Part shown: positions 37,082 to 44,969 of the stretch, one piece after another
How positions within the stretch are numbered: the stretch's first letter is position 1
Layout of the letters: every line of letters starts with the position of its first letter
Assembly (NCBI RefSeq): GCF_947367035.1
Contig: NZ_CANBCA010000005.1
Span: 23,149-87,148, forward strand
Direction of reading: 5' to 3'
Origin: an uncultured Helicobacter sp.
GTDB taxonomy: Bacteria > Campylobacterota > Campylobacteria > Campylobacterales > Helicobacteraceae
DNA length: 64,000 bases
The notes under the pieces: model-generated
Database searches by the model: none
What the model saw: the letters and a program-made list of their open reading frames with translations, nothing else
What the model was told of the DNA's origin: nothing
Position numbers and translations under genes: made by a program

Positions 37082-38254
37082 ATGAAAAATTTAGCATACA
37101 ATAAAAGACCTAAAAGTTTTCAAGACTTTATAGGACAATCGCATATTTTTGGAGAGAATGCACCTTTTATGCGATTAATTTTAGCACGCAAGATTCCCCA
37201 TAGCTTTTTTTTTGGACCTCCTGGAAGTGGTAAAACGAGTGCAGCAATTCTGATTGCAAAAGCAATGGATTATCCCTTTTATTCTCTGAATGCAACAAAT
37301 TTTAAAGCAGAAGATTTGCGTGGAATCCTAAAAAACTATCAAAATACCTTGCAAAAGCCATTAATTTTTATAGATGAAGTGCATCGTTTAAGCAAAACAC
37401 AACAAGAAATGCTTTTGCCTATTATGGAAAATTACCAAGCCTTACTTTTAGGTGCTTCCACGGAAAACCCTTATTTTGCCCTTACTCAAGCAATTCGTTC
37501 TCGTTCTATGGTTTTTGAATTTTATCCTTTAAATCAAAAAAATTTGGAGCAGATTTTGGAACCTTATGCGCTAGAAGCAAAAGTGAAGGAGTTTTTGATT
37601 CAAACAAGTGGTGGAGATGCAAGGGCAATGTTAAACTTACTTGATTGTGCTTTAAGTTCAGAGTTGCCTTTAAATGTAGAGCTTTTAGAATCTTTTCGCA
37701 AAACCTCACTCAATGGAACAAGTGAGCTAGATACACATTATAACCTCATCTCCGCAATGATTAAAAGTATTCGTGGAAGTGATGAAAATGCAGCAATTTA
37801 TTATCTTGCGCGTTTGATTGTCGGAGGAGAGAATCCAGAGTTTATCGCACGTCGTCTTGTGATTTTAGCAAGTGAGGATATTGGAAATGCGAATCCAAAT
37901 GCTTTGAATTTGGCAAATTCTACAATGCAAAGTGTGGCTAGGATTGGCTATCCAGAAGCTAGGATTATTCTAGCACAATGTGTGATTTATCTTAGTGCTT
38001 CTCCTAAATCTAATAGCGCATATTGTGCGATTGATAAGGCAATTTCTTATGTTGAAAAATCTCCTAATGAACCGATTCCACCACATATTTTGCAATTTCA
38101 TAAAGATTATCTTTATCCCCACGATTTTGGTGGCTTTGTAGAGCAAAAATATCTGAATAAAGAATTGAAGTTTGTAGAATGGTTGCCTAAGGGCTTTGAA
38201 AAAACCCTTAAAGAATGGCTTAATAAAATCAAAGGCGAAGAGAATCAAGAATGA
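37082..38254 (+). CDS. rarA: Replication-associated recombination protein RarA (MgsA)
   Basis: AAA+ ATPase acting at stalled replication forks. Walker A FFFGPPGSGKTSAA, Walker B LIFIDEVHRLSKTQQE, sensor GASTENP and the family-specific ALAG-like C-terminal region (VARIGYPEARIILAQCVIYL) are present in 390 residues. It overlaps the following DNA glycosylase frame, linking fork repair and base excision. Confidence 0.93.
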   Translation: MKNLAYNKRPKSFQDFIGQSHIFGENAPFMRLILARKIPHSFFFGPPGSGKTSAAILIAKAMDYPFYSLNATNFKAEDLRGILKNYQNTLQKPLIFIDEVHRLSKTQQEMLLPIMENYQALLLGASTENPYFALTQAIRSRSMVFEFYPLNQKNLEQILEPYALEAKVKEFLIQTSGGDARAMLNLLDCALSSELPLNVELLESFRKTSLNGTSELDTHYNLISAMIKSIRGSDENAAIYYLARLIVGGENPEFIARRLVILASEDIGNANPNALNLANSTMQSVARIGYPEARIILAQCVIYLSASPKSNSAYCAIDKAISYVEKSPNEPIPPHILQFHKDYLYPHDFGGFVEQKYLNKELKFVEWLPKGFEKTLKEWLNKIKGEENQE

Positions 38255-38265
38255 TGAGGGGTAAA

Positions 38266-38964
38266 ATGAGAATCACCAATAGTTATGAGTTGTTGGAATT
38301 TCTTAAATTTCAAAGTTTATTGCCTAGTATTCCTCAAGGTATTTCTATAGTGGAAATGGAATCTGAAAAAAGCTTTTGGTGGTGGCCTAATGCATTAAGT
38401 TTTGAAGTAATCATTGGAGCAATTTTAGTCCAAAATACGCGTTGGGAACAAGTTTCTATCGTGCTAGAGAAGTTAAGAAACAAAGGAATATTGAATTTAG
38501 AACTTTTAAGTGAGATTTCCTTATCTATTTTGCAAGATTTAATACAAAAGGTAGGATTCTATCGTCAAAAATCAATGAGAATCCAAAAACTATGCCAAAA
38601 TATTTTGCAAGACTTTGGCGATTATACAAATTTCTGTATTCAAGTTTCACGCGAATGGCTCTTGTCTCAAAAAGGAATTGGAATGGAAACTTGTGATGCG
38701 ATTTTGTGTTATGGCTTGGGGCGCGAAGTGATGGTAGCAGACACTTACACTTATAGGTTATTGCAGTCTTATGGCTATACTTTGGAATCCTATCAGGATT
38801 TACAAGATTGGCTTATGGGTGGAATAAATGAAAATTATGATAAAGTTTGCACACTTTATGGATTTGAAATTCCTACGAATCTGTTATTTGCAAGGTTTCA
38901 CGCAAAAATTGTAGAATATTGTAAAATCCACAAGAATATGAGGAAGAATGATGCAAGAATATGA
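38266..38964 (+). CDS. magIII: 3-methyladenine DNA glycosylase MagIII (endonuclease III family)
   Basis: Removes alkylated bases such as 3-methyladenine. The N-terminal WWWPNALSFEVIIGAILVQN closely matches the H. pylori MagIII wording I recall, and the helix-hairpin-helix reads LSQKGIGMETCDAILCY with the catalytic Asp in VMVADTYTY. There is no C-terminal 4Fe-4S cysteine set, as expected for MagIII. The ATG at 38266 has AGGGG upstream and is preferred over 38251. Confidence 0.9.
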   Translation: MRITNSYELLEFLKFQSLLPSIPQGISIVEMESEKSFWWWPNALSFEVIIGAILVQNTRWEQVSIVLEKLRNKGILNLELLSEISLSILQDLIQKVGFYRQKSMRIQKLCQNILQDFGDYTNFCIQVSREWLLSQKGIGMETCDAILCYGLGREVMVADTYTYRLLQSYGYTLESYQDLQDWLMGGINENYDKVCTLYGFEIPTNLLFARFHAKIVEYCKIHKNMRKNDARI

Positions 38965-40327
38965 AAATTTTGAACCTTTAAAAGTATTTTTAGAAATTTG
39001 TGCGATTCCGCATCCGAGCTTTAAAACACAGGTTTTAAAAGAATGGATTATCAACGAAGCAACAAAGACTGGGGCGAAAGTGCAGTGCGATACAATAGGA
39101 AATGTGCTATGTGCTAAAGGCATTCCTAAACTTTGCCTACAAGGACACTATGATATGGTTTATGTGGGAGAATCTGCAAAGTTTCAAGTGAAACCAAAAT
39201 TTACAAGGCGCGGAAATAAAGCATTTTTATGTGCAGAAAATTCTAGTTTAGGAGCGGATAATGGAGCAGCTTTGGCTTGTATGTTACTTGCTTTAAGGGA
39301 TTTTGCGAATATAGAATGCCTCTTTAGTATTGATGAGGAAGTGGGAATGCTAGGTGCAAGAGATATTGCATTGCCTTTGCACTCCTCTTATATGTTAAAT
39401 TGCGATAGTGAAGAGATTGATGAAGTGGTTTGTTCGTGTGCTGGAGGTTATGATTTAGAATGCAAAGTAAGTATAGAATCTTTTGCCATTCCGCAAGATT
39501 GTGAGTTAGTAGAGATTCGCACACAAGGATTTGTTGGCGGACATAGTGGGATTGAAATCCATAAAAATATCCCCAATGCGATTTTAGAATTAGCCAAAAT
39601 CGCTAAGCCTTTAGTAGATTACGGGGCTTTAATTGTGGAGTTTAGCGGTGGGGAGAAGAGAAATTCTATCCCTGTTAATGCAATGTTACAAATTGCGATT
39701 CCACAAGCAAAGCATACACAATGTAAAAGAATTTTAGAGGAAATTTCACAAAAGCCTTTGAAAGATTCTGCTCATTTTGTTTTATCAACTTTTGATGCAA
39801 AAGATAAAAGATGTTTTAATGCAAGTAAAGTGATAGAAGCAATTTTGAATTTACAAAATGGTGTGATGGCTACTTCTGATAACGAGCCTATTCTCTCTAG
39901 TAATCTTGGGATTTTGCGACAAACGATGGGAGATAAGGAGGTGCAAATACATTTTATCGCAATGGGACGCGGAAACCAAGAATCCTTAATGCAAGAAAAT
40001 ATCACACAAGAAAAAGATAGGCTAGAAGCATTGGGCTTTGCTGTGGAGTTGTCAGATTATTATGCGCCTTGGGAAAAAGAAGAAAGTGAGTTGTTAAATA
40101 TTGTATGGGAAGTGATGCAGGTAAAAAATCCCAAAGTAAAGTTAAAAAGCATTCACGCAGGGCTTGAATGTGGAATCTTAAAGCAAAAATATCCAAAAGT
40201 TTGCTTTGTTTCTATTGGTCCAAGTATTTCTCATCCACATTCAATTTATGAGGAGCTGGATTTAGAGAGTTTTGTGCAGTTTAATGGAATCTTAAGAGAA
40301 GTTCTTAAAAGATTTCAAGCAATTTAG
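38948..40327 (+). CDS. pepD: M20 family aminoacyl-histidine dipeptidase (PepD-like)
   Basis: A 459-residue metallopeptidase. Zinc-site motifs are QGHYDMVYVG, SLGADNGAALA (bridging Asp) and SIDEEVGMLGA (Glu pair), and a lid domain lies between about residues 195 and 330. These match the PepD/carnosine dipeptidase group, which hydrolyses Xaa-His dipeptides in the cytoplasm. The start overlaps magIII by 17 bases; two consecutive ATG codons (38948, 38951) are equally possible. Confidence 0.85.
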   Translation: MMQEYENFEPLKVFLEICAIPHPSFKTQVLKEWIINEATKTGAKVQCDTIGNVLCAKGIPKLCLQGHYDMVYVGESAKFQVKPKFTRRGNKAFLCAENSSLGADNGAALACMLLALRDFANIECLFSIDEEVGMLGARDIALPLHSSYMLNCDSEEIDEVVCSCAGGYDLECKVSIESFAIPQDCELVEIRTQGFVGGHSGIEIHKNIPNAILELAKIAKPLVDYGALIVEFSGGEKRNSIPVNAMLQIAIPQAKHTQCKRILEEISQKPLKDSAHFVLSTFDAKDKRCFNASKVIEAILNLQNGVMATSDNEPILSSNLGILRQTMGDKEVQIHFIAMGRGNQESLMQENITQEKDRLEALGFAVELSDYYAPWEKEESELLNIVWEVMQVKNPKVKLKSIHAGLECGILKQKYPKVCFVSIGPSISHPHSIYEELDLESFVQFNGILREVLKRFQAI

Positions 40328-40382
40328 CAAAATACTAAAGAGATTCTGCTAAAATTGCGCAAATTTAGATTTAGGAATTATA

Positions 40383-41252
40383 ATGACAAATAATAAAAGA
40401 AATGCAAAGTTTCTTTGGTGTTTTATAGGTTTTGGTGCTTTATGGGCTCATTCTTTGTTTGCTGCCCCCTCTCTCGTGAATGGAATCGCATTTTTCGTCA
40501 ATGATTATCCTGTTACTTTAATGGAAGTTTATAAAATACAGCAACGCGACAAAGTTTCGCAACAGATTGCGATAGACTCGCTCATTAATGACCGCTTACA
40601 TAAAGAGGAAATAGATAAAAGAAAAATTATTGTCAATGAGATAGAGATTCAAGATGAGATTGCACGAATCGCAAAGCAAAAAAAGGCAACATTGGAGCAA
40701 GTGAAAAGCTACATTCAAAATAATGGTGGAAATTGGGAGCATTACAAAGAAGGAATTAAGCACAATTTGCAAAAAAGAAAGCTTTATCAGTCTATTGCAC
40801 AAGAAGGCTTAAGAATGGTAGATGAAAAAGAGCTTGAAAGTTATTATAATACACATAGACAGGAATTTTCTATTCCTCAAAGCATTGATGTTGTGAAGTA
40901 TTTTAGCCAAGATGGTAAGGCGCTTGAAAAAGTTGTCCAAAGTGGAGGAAAAGTGATTCCAAATAGTGTAAAAAAGACGAATGAAGTCTTGCAAACAATT
41001 GAACTACATCCACAAATTGTGAATGCTTTTACGCAAGGGTCAGTGGGCGGATTTACGCCAATTTTCCCAGTGGGTGATGAATTGGTTGTATTTTTAATTA
41101 AAGCAAAAAATAATCCTACGCTTTTGCCTTATGAAAATGTTCGCAATGTTGTAATGCAAAAAATGATGGAGCAAAAAGAGGATTATTTAATTTATGAGTA
41201 TTTTGAAAAGTTGCGTTCTAATGCAAAAGTGAATATTGTGCGTTTAAAATAA
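40383..41252 (+). CDS. Periplasmic SurA-like chaperone with degenerate PPIase region
   Basis: A 289-residue protein with a signal peptide ending LFAAP. Residues 30-150 resemble the SurA N-terminal chaperone domain (VNGIAFFVNDYPVTLMEVYK and helical segments). Residues 155-255 (YYNTHRQEFSIPQSIDVVKY) correspond to a parvulin-like domain, but the usual catalytic motif is not obvious. It probably aids outer-membrane protein folding. The META lipoprotein gene follows by 9 bases. Confidence 0.75.
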   Translation: MTNNKRNAKFLWCFIGFGALWAHSLFAAPSLVNGIAFFVNDYPVTLMEVYKIQQRDKVSQQIAIDSLINDRLHKEEIDKRKIIVNEIEIQDEIARIAKQKKATLEQVKSYIQNNGGNWEHYKEGIKHNLQKRKLYQSIAQEGLRMVDEKELESYYNTHRQEFSIPQSIDVVKYFSQDGKALEKVVQSGGKVIPNSVKKTNEVLQTIELHPQIVNAFTQGSVGGFTPIFPVGDELVVFLIKAKNNPTLLPYENVRNVVMQKMMEQKEDYLIYEYFEKLRSNAKVNIVRLK

Positions 41253-41261
41253 AGGATAAAA

Positions 41262-41798
41262 ATGCTAACTATAATAAAAAAATTCAAGTCTAGTGTATAT
41301 TTAATATTAATCAGTTCGGTAGCTGGTGTGTCGGTCGGTTGTGGTGGGACAGGGGTAATTACGCCTAATGCTCCACAATTTTCTAAATGTTATAATGAGG
41401 AGACAAAAACGGCTAAAAATTGCGAAGATATAGATTACAAGAAACTTTTAGAATCTAAAAAAGAGTGGAAAATAATTTCTTATCATTTCAAAGGCAAAAC
41501 GATTGCTTTAAAACAGAGTGCAGAAAGCCATTTTGTCTTGCAATTTAAAGACAATCAAATTAATGGCTCATTAGGTTGTAATCGTTTCTTTGGTGATTAT
41601 TGGATTGAGGGCAATATGCTAAAGCTCGGTAATGCAGGAATGACGCGTAAAATGTGTGAGCCAGAAGTGATGACTCACGAGGATATTATGGTGCAAAACT
41701 TTTTGAATGTTTCTACAAAAATTGTTGTCGTAGAAGAAACAAAAGGAATGAGTAAAATTTTCTTTATAGGAAAAGAATTTTATTTGGTACTAAACTAA
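41262..41798 (+). CDS. META domain (HslJ-like) lipoprotein
   Basis: A 178-residue lipoprotein with signal ending SVGC (Cys27). The META signature reads INGSLGCNRFFGDYWIEG followed by GNAGMTRKMCEPE. Members include HslJ and are associated with envelope stress or novobiocin resistance. It is co-transcribed with the SurA-like gene, consistent with an outer-membrane role. Confidence 0.85.
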   Translation: MLTIIKKFKSSVYLILISSVAGVSVGCGGTGVITPNAPQFSKCYNEETKTAKNCEDIDYKKLLESKKEWKIISYHFKGKTIALKQSAESHFVLQFKDNQINGSLGCNRFFGDYWIEGNMLKLGNAGMTRKMCEPEVMTHEDIMVQNFLNVSTKIVVVEETKGMSKIFFIGKEFYLVLN

Positions 41799-41873
41799 AA
41801 GGATAAGTTTAAAGATAATTTTACCAAAATTACAATAGGCTTTAAATTTATAAGTTTAATTAAAAGGTAAAAT

Positions 41874-42677
41874 ATGTGGGTTACAAAATCCTATAATGAC
41901 AAATTTCAACAAGAATATAAAATAGAGCGGAAATTACACGAGATCAAGGGTGAAAGGCATACATTAGAGCTTTTTAATTCCAAAGCTTTTGGTGAAATTG
42001 CTTTGTTGGATGAGGGAATGTTACTTCAGAATCTTTTGTATGTGCAAAGTGAATTTTTAGCGCATATTTTAGCTTGTTCGCATAAATCACCCAAACGTGT
42101 GCTAATTGAGGGAAGTTTTAACCTAGAAATTGCTTTTGAATTTTTGCGTTATGAGAGTTTGTGTGTGGATTTCTTGCAATTTGATTTGAAAGTATTAGAG
42201 TCATTGGTTAGCTTTTTACCCCATTACAAAGAAGTAATGGAATCTCCACATTTCACATTGATTCCACAACAAAGCAAAGAATTTTTGGCGCAAAATGCAC
42301 AAGAGAGCAAAGCAAGTTATGATATTATCGTGTTATTGGATTCTAAACAGAGTCCTCAAAATTACCAATCTTTGTTAAATGAAGATGGAATTTTGATGAT
42401 AAAATCACCACAGATTTTGTTAGAAACTTTAGAAGTGAAACAATTATTAGAATCTTTAGAAAGCTTTAGGGTAAAAATGCCTTGTTTTGCACCTTTATCA
42501 CTTTTACAAGATTGCTATATTTTTGCATCTAAAGTCTATCATCCCACAGCAGATATTCAATTACAACGCGCAGATATGTTAGAGGGGCTAAGTTATTATA
42601 ATGCAAATTTGCATTTAAGTGCGTTTGTTTTGCCCCAATTTGTCAAAACAACACTTGTTGGAGCGGCAAGAAATTGA
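41874..42677 (+). CDS. speE: Spermidine synthase-like protein SpeE
   Basis: A 267-residue aminopropyltransferase-fold protein that starts MWVTKSYNDKFQQEYKIERK and carries the QNLLYVQSEFLAHIL segment of Helicobacter SpeE. The SAM-type motif is poorly kept (RVLIEGSFNLEIAFEFL), as remembered for H. pylori SpeE. Together with the amidase at 2763 it suggests polyamine synthesis. It overlaps coaE by four bases, the same order as in H. pylori. Confidence 0.82.
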   Translation: MWVTKSYNDKFQQEYKIERKLHEIKGERHTLELFNSKAFGEIALLDEGMLLQNLLYVQSEFLAHILACSHKSPKRVLIEGSFNLEIAFEFLRYESLCVDFLQFDLKVLESLVSFLPHYKEVMESPHFTLIPQQSKEFLAQNAQESKASYDIIVLLDSKQSPQNYQSLLNEDGILMIKSPQILLETLEVKQLLESLESFRVKMPCFAPLSLLQDCYIFASKVYHPTADIQLQRADMLEGLSYYNANLHLSAFVLPQFVKTTLVGAARN

Positions 42678-43285
42678 ATTTTTCTTATGCTATTGCGCTA
42701 AGTGGTGGAATTGCAAGTGGGAAAAGCACAGTAGCTTCGCTACTTAGGCTTTATGGTTATTATGTGATTTGTGCAGATGAAATCTCACATCAAATATTAG
42801 AATCAAGCGCAAAAGAGGTAATTGAAGTTTTTGGTAAAGAAATCTTAAAAGAGGATTTGGAAGATTCTGCTTTAAAGATTGACCGCCAGAAATTAGGTGC
42901 AATTGTATTTTCTAATAAAGAAGCAAGAATGAAATTAGAGTCTATTTTGCACCCCAAAATTAAAGATGAAATTACATCTCAAGCGTGGGTACAAGAGCGT
43001 AAAGGGATTACATATTTTATTGATATTCCTTTGTTTTTTGAGACAAATCATTATACCATTAAACATTCTTTGTTGGTTTATACGACTAAAGATTTACAAA
43101 TTGAACGTTTAAAGATTCGCAATGGATTGAATGAAGAAGACGCATTGAAACGAATAGAGGCACAAATGCCATTAGAGCATAAACGCACTTTAGCTAGTGA
43201 TGTGATTGAAAATTCAGGTACTTTAGAGGAGTTGCAAAGCGCAGTAGAAAGCTATTTAAATGGCTTACAAAAACTTAAAATTTAA
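42674..43285 (+). CDS. coaE: Dephospho-CoA kinase
   Basis: Final step of coenzyme A synthesis. P-loop GGIASGKST near residue 10, ADEISHQILE, and the LID region RLKIRNGLNEEDALKRIEAQ are visible in 203 residues. It begins with TTG inside a TTGA overlap with speE. Confidence 0.93.
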   Translation: MNFSYAIALSGGIASGKSTVASLLRLYGYYVICADEISHQILESSAKEVIEVFGKEILKEDLEDSALKIDRQKLGAIVFSNKEARMKLESILHPKIKDEITSQAWVQERKGITYFIDIPLFFETNHYTIKHSLLVYTTKDLQIERLKIRNGLNEEDALKRIEAQMPLEHKRTLASDVIENSGTLEELQSAVESYLNGLQKLKI

Positions 43286-43301
43286 TTTAAGCTTTGTTTG
43301 C

Positions 43302-43307
43302 TATAAT
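43302..43307 (+). promoter_or_regulatory. -10 box (TATAAT) of the tRNA pair
   Basis: TATAAT 19 bases before the tRNA-Ala 5' end, with a G+C-rich stretch just after it (TTTCGCCC), as expected for a stable-RNA promoter. Confidence 0.65.
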
Positions 43308-43325
43308 TTCGCCCTTTAAAGTGTA

Positions 43326-43401
43326 GGGGTGTTAGCTCAGCTGGGAGAGCGCAACGCTGGCAGCGTTGAGGTCAGGAGTTCGATCCTCCTACACTCCACC
43401 A
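43326..43401 (+). tRNA. tRNA-Ala (anticodon GGC)
   Basis: A 76-base cloverleaf with encoded CCA. Acceptor GGGGTGT pairs with ACACTCC; the anticodon loop CTGGCAG is flanked by CAACG/CGTTG; the T-arm is AGGAGTTCGATCCTCCT. It decodes GCC/GCU alanine codons. Confidence 0.96.
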
Positions 43402-43405
43402 TTAT

Positions 43406-43482
43406 GCGTCCGTAGCTCAGCTGGATAGAGCAACAGGTTGCGGTCCTGTAGGTCGGGGATTCGAATTCCTCCGGGCGTACCA
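43406..43482 (+). tRNA. tRNA-Arg (anticodon GCG)
   Basis: A 77-base cloverleaf with encoded CCA four bases after tRNA-Ala. Acceptor GCGTCCG pairs with CGGGCGT; the anticodon loop TTGCGGT is flanked by ACAGG/CCTGT. Anticodon GCG, rather than the inosine-modified ACG of most bacteria, reads CGC/CGU. Confidence 0.92.
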
Positions 43483-43560
43483 TTTGCTATATTTCATTTT
43501 TGTAGATATAGTGTTCTCCAAAGATTAAATTTAAGTTAGTCTTAAAGATGCTTAGAAATT

Positions 43561-43629
43561 CTATTGAGCTTGGAAAATTTGATTTATTTTGGTGGATTCA
43601 AAACGCCATAATAGAGGTTTTTCAAGCAT
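43561..43629 (-). CDS. 22-aa small ORF in the tRNA-cmeA gap
   Basis: The minus-strand ORF begins MLEKPLLWRFESTKINQIF and is 22 residues long. AAAGGAG lies 6 bases before the ATG, and a perfect minus-strand TATAAT lies at 43664-43669, giving a leader of about 27 bases. The combination of promoter and ribosome site argues for expression. It faces away from cmeA. It could be a microprotein, a leader peptide or the 5' part of a small RNA. Confidence 0.45.
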   Translation of the reverse strand: MLEKPLLWRFESTKINQIFQAQ

Positions 43630-43723
43630 ATTAGTCTCCTTTCTTTATGCCAAAATAGACAAAATTATATTAATTCTATAAAATATTTAGAGTTTTTATT
43701 TTTTCTAAAGATTCTTTCCTTAT

Positions 43724-43771
43724 AATTACACTTCTTATTTAGTGTAATTGATATTACATTTATAATATCAA
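43724..43771. promoter_or_regulatory. CmeR-like operator and overlapping inverted repeats upstream of cmeA
   Basis: Three inverted repeats interlock. AATTACACT/AGTGTAATT spans 43724-43749; TGTAATTGATATTACA spans 43743-43758; TTGATATTA/TAATATCAA spans 43748-43771. The central 16-bp site has the same arms, TGTAAT and ATTACA, as the CmeR box I recall upstream of C. jejuni cmeABC. Two candidate -10 boxes (TATAAT at 43721 and 43763-43766 region) overlap the outer repeats, so a bound repressor would block RNA polymerase. No TetR-type regulator gene is in the window. Confidence 0.75.
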
Positions 43772-43848
43772 GCTGTCAAATAAGCAATTCAAATAAATAT
43801 AAGGTGAGATTCTATACTTTGGAATTCAATTTAAATTAAAGAGGAAAA

Positions 43849-44961
43849 ATGGAAAATTATCTTAAAACATATTCCAAGTTATTTTTAAGCGTGCTTTGTA
43901 GTGTAATATTGTTACTAGGTTGCTCTAAAGGAGATAAAAACAAAGCACAGCAACAAAATATGGCAGTGTCTGTAAATACTTATAGCGTGAAGAAGCAAGA
44001 TGTGCCAGTTAGTTTTGAGTATCCATCTAAGCTCACAAGTTTGCAAAGCGTAGGAATCTATGCGCGTGTAGAGGGAGTTTTATTAGAACAACATTTTGTC
44101 GAGGGGGGATTGGTTAAAAAGGGTGATAAACTCTTTAAGATTGAACCTGAAAAATATCAAGCGGCAGTTAATATGGCGCGAGCAGCTTTTAAAGCTGCAC
44201 AACGCGATTGGGTGAGAGCGCAAAAACTTTTCAAAAAAAATGCACTTAGCCCAAAGGAATATGATTCTGCGCAATCTGCGTATGAAAATGCACGTGCAAA
44301 CTTAGATACTGCAATGATTAATTTAAATTATACAGATGTAATGGCAACTGCAAGTGGTAAAATTGGTATGAAACGTTATGATATTGGGGATTTAGTAGGT
44401 AAGGCAGGTGTGGATAATGTGCTAACAACTATTACGCAATTAGACCCTATTCACGCGGAATTTTCTATCCCTAGCAATGATTATTATTTTGTGCGCACTT
44501 TGGATTATCAGAATGTAAAGGTGATTTATCTTTTGCCCGATGGCACACCTTTTAATAGAGAGGGCAAGCTAGATTTCATTGATAGTGTCTTAGAAGCAAG
44601 CACGGCAACTATTAAAGCACGTGCAATTGTAGAAAATCCAGAACATTTATTGGTTCCAGGGGAATTTTCTCGTATTCGCTTAGAGGGAATTGTGGCAAAA
44701 GATTCTATTGCGATTCCACAAATGGCTTTGATGCAAGATGCAAAAGGAAGTTATGTATTTAGGGTCGTAGAGGGCAAAGCTCAGCCAACACCCGTAGTTT
44801 TAGGGTATAATGTAGGAAATAATGTCATTATTAAAAGTGGTTTAAACGATGGCGATGTGGTTATCACAAGTCAGTTGATTAAGCTTCGTCCCGGTGTCCC
44901 TGTAACTGCAATCAATTCAGCACCTGCTAATCAGGCTTCACAACCTGCTCCTAAGCCTTAA
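43849..44961 (+). CDS. cmeA: RND efflux periplasmic adaptor, CmeA-like
   Basis: A 370-residue membrane fusion lipoprotein with lipobox LLLGC (Cys25). Barrel-sandwich halves ([20 protein letters not shown] and [20 protein letters not shown]) flank a coiled-coil hairpin (about residues 105-155), followed by the beta-barrel and a C-terminal Pro/Ala-rich tail. It links the inner-membrane pump to the outer-membrane channel. First gene of the cmeABC-type operon. Confidence 0.92.
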   Translation: MENYLKTYSKLFLSVLCSVILLLGCSKGDKNKAQQQNMAVSVNTYSVKKQDVPVSFEYPSKLTSLQSVGIYARVEGVLLEQHFVEGGLVKKGDKLFKIEPEKYQAAVNMARAAFKAAQRDWVRAQKLFKKNALSPKEYDSAQSAYENARANLDTAMINLNYTDVMATASGKIGMKRYDIGDLVGKAGVDNVLTTITQLDPIHAEFSIPSNDYYFVRTLDYQNVKVIYLLPDGTPFNREGKLDFIDSVLEASTATIKARAIVENPEHLLVPGEFSRIRLEGIVAKDSIAIPQMALMQDAKGSYVFRVVEGKAQPTPVVLGYNVGNNVIIKSGLNDGDVVITSQLIKLRPGVPVTAINSAPANQASQPAPKP

Positions 44962-44969
44962 AAAGGATT

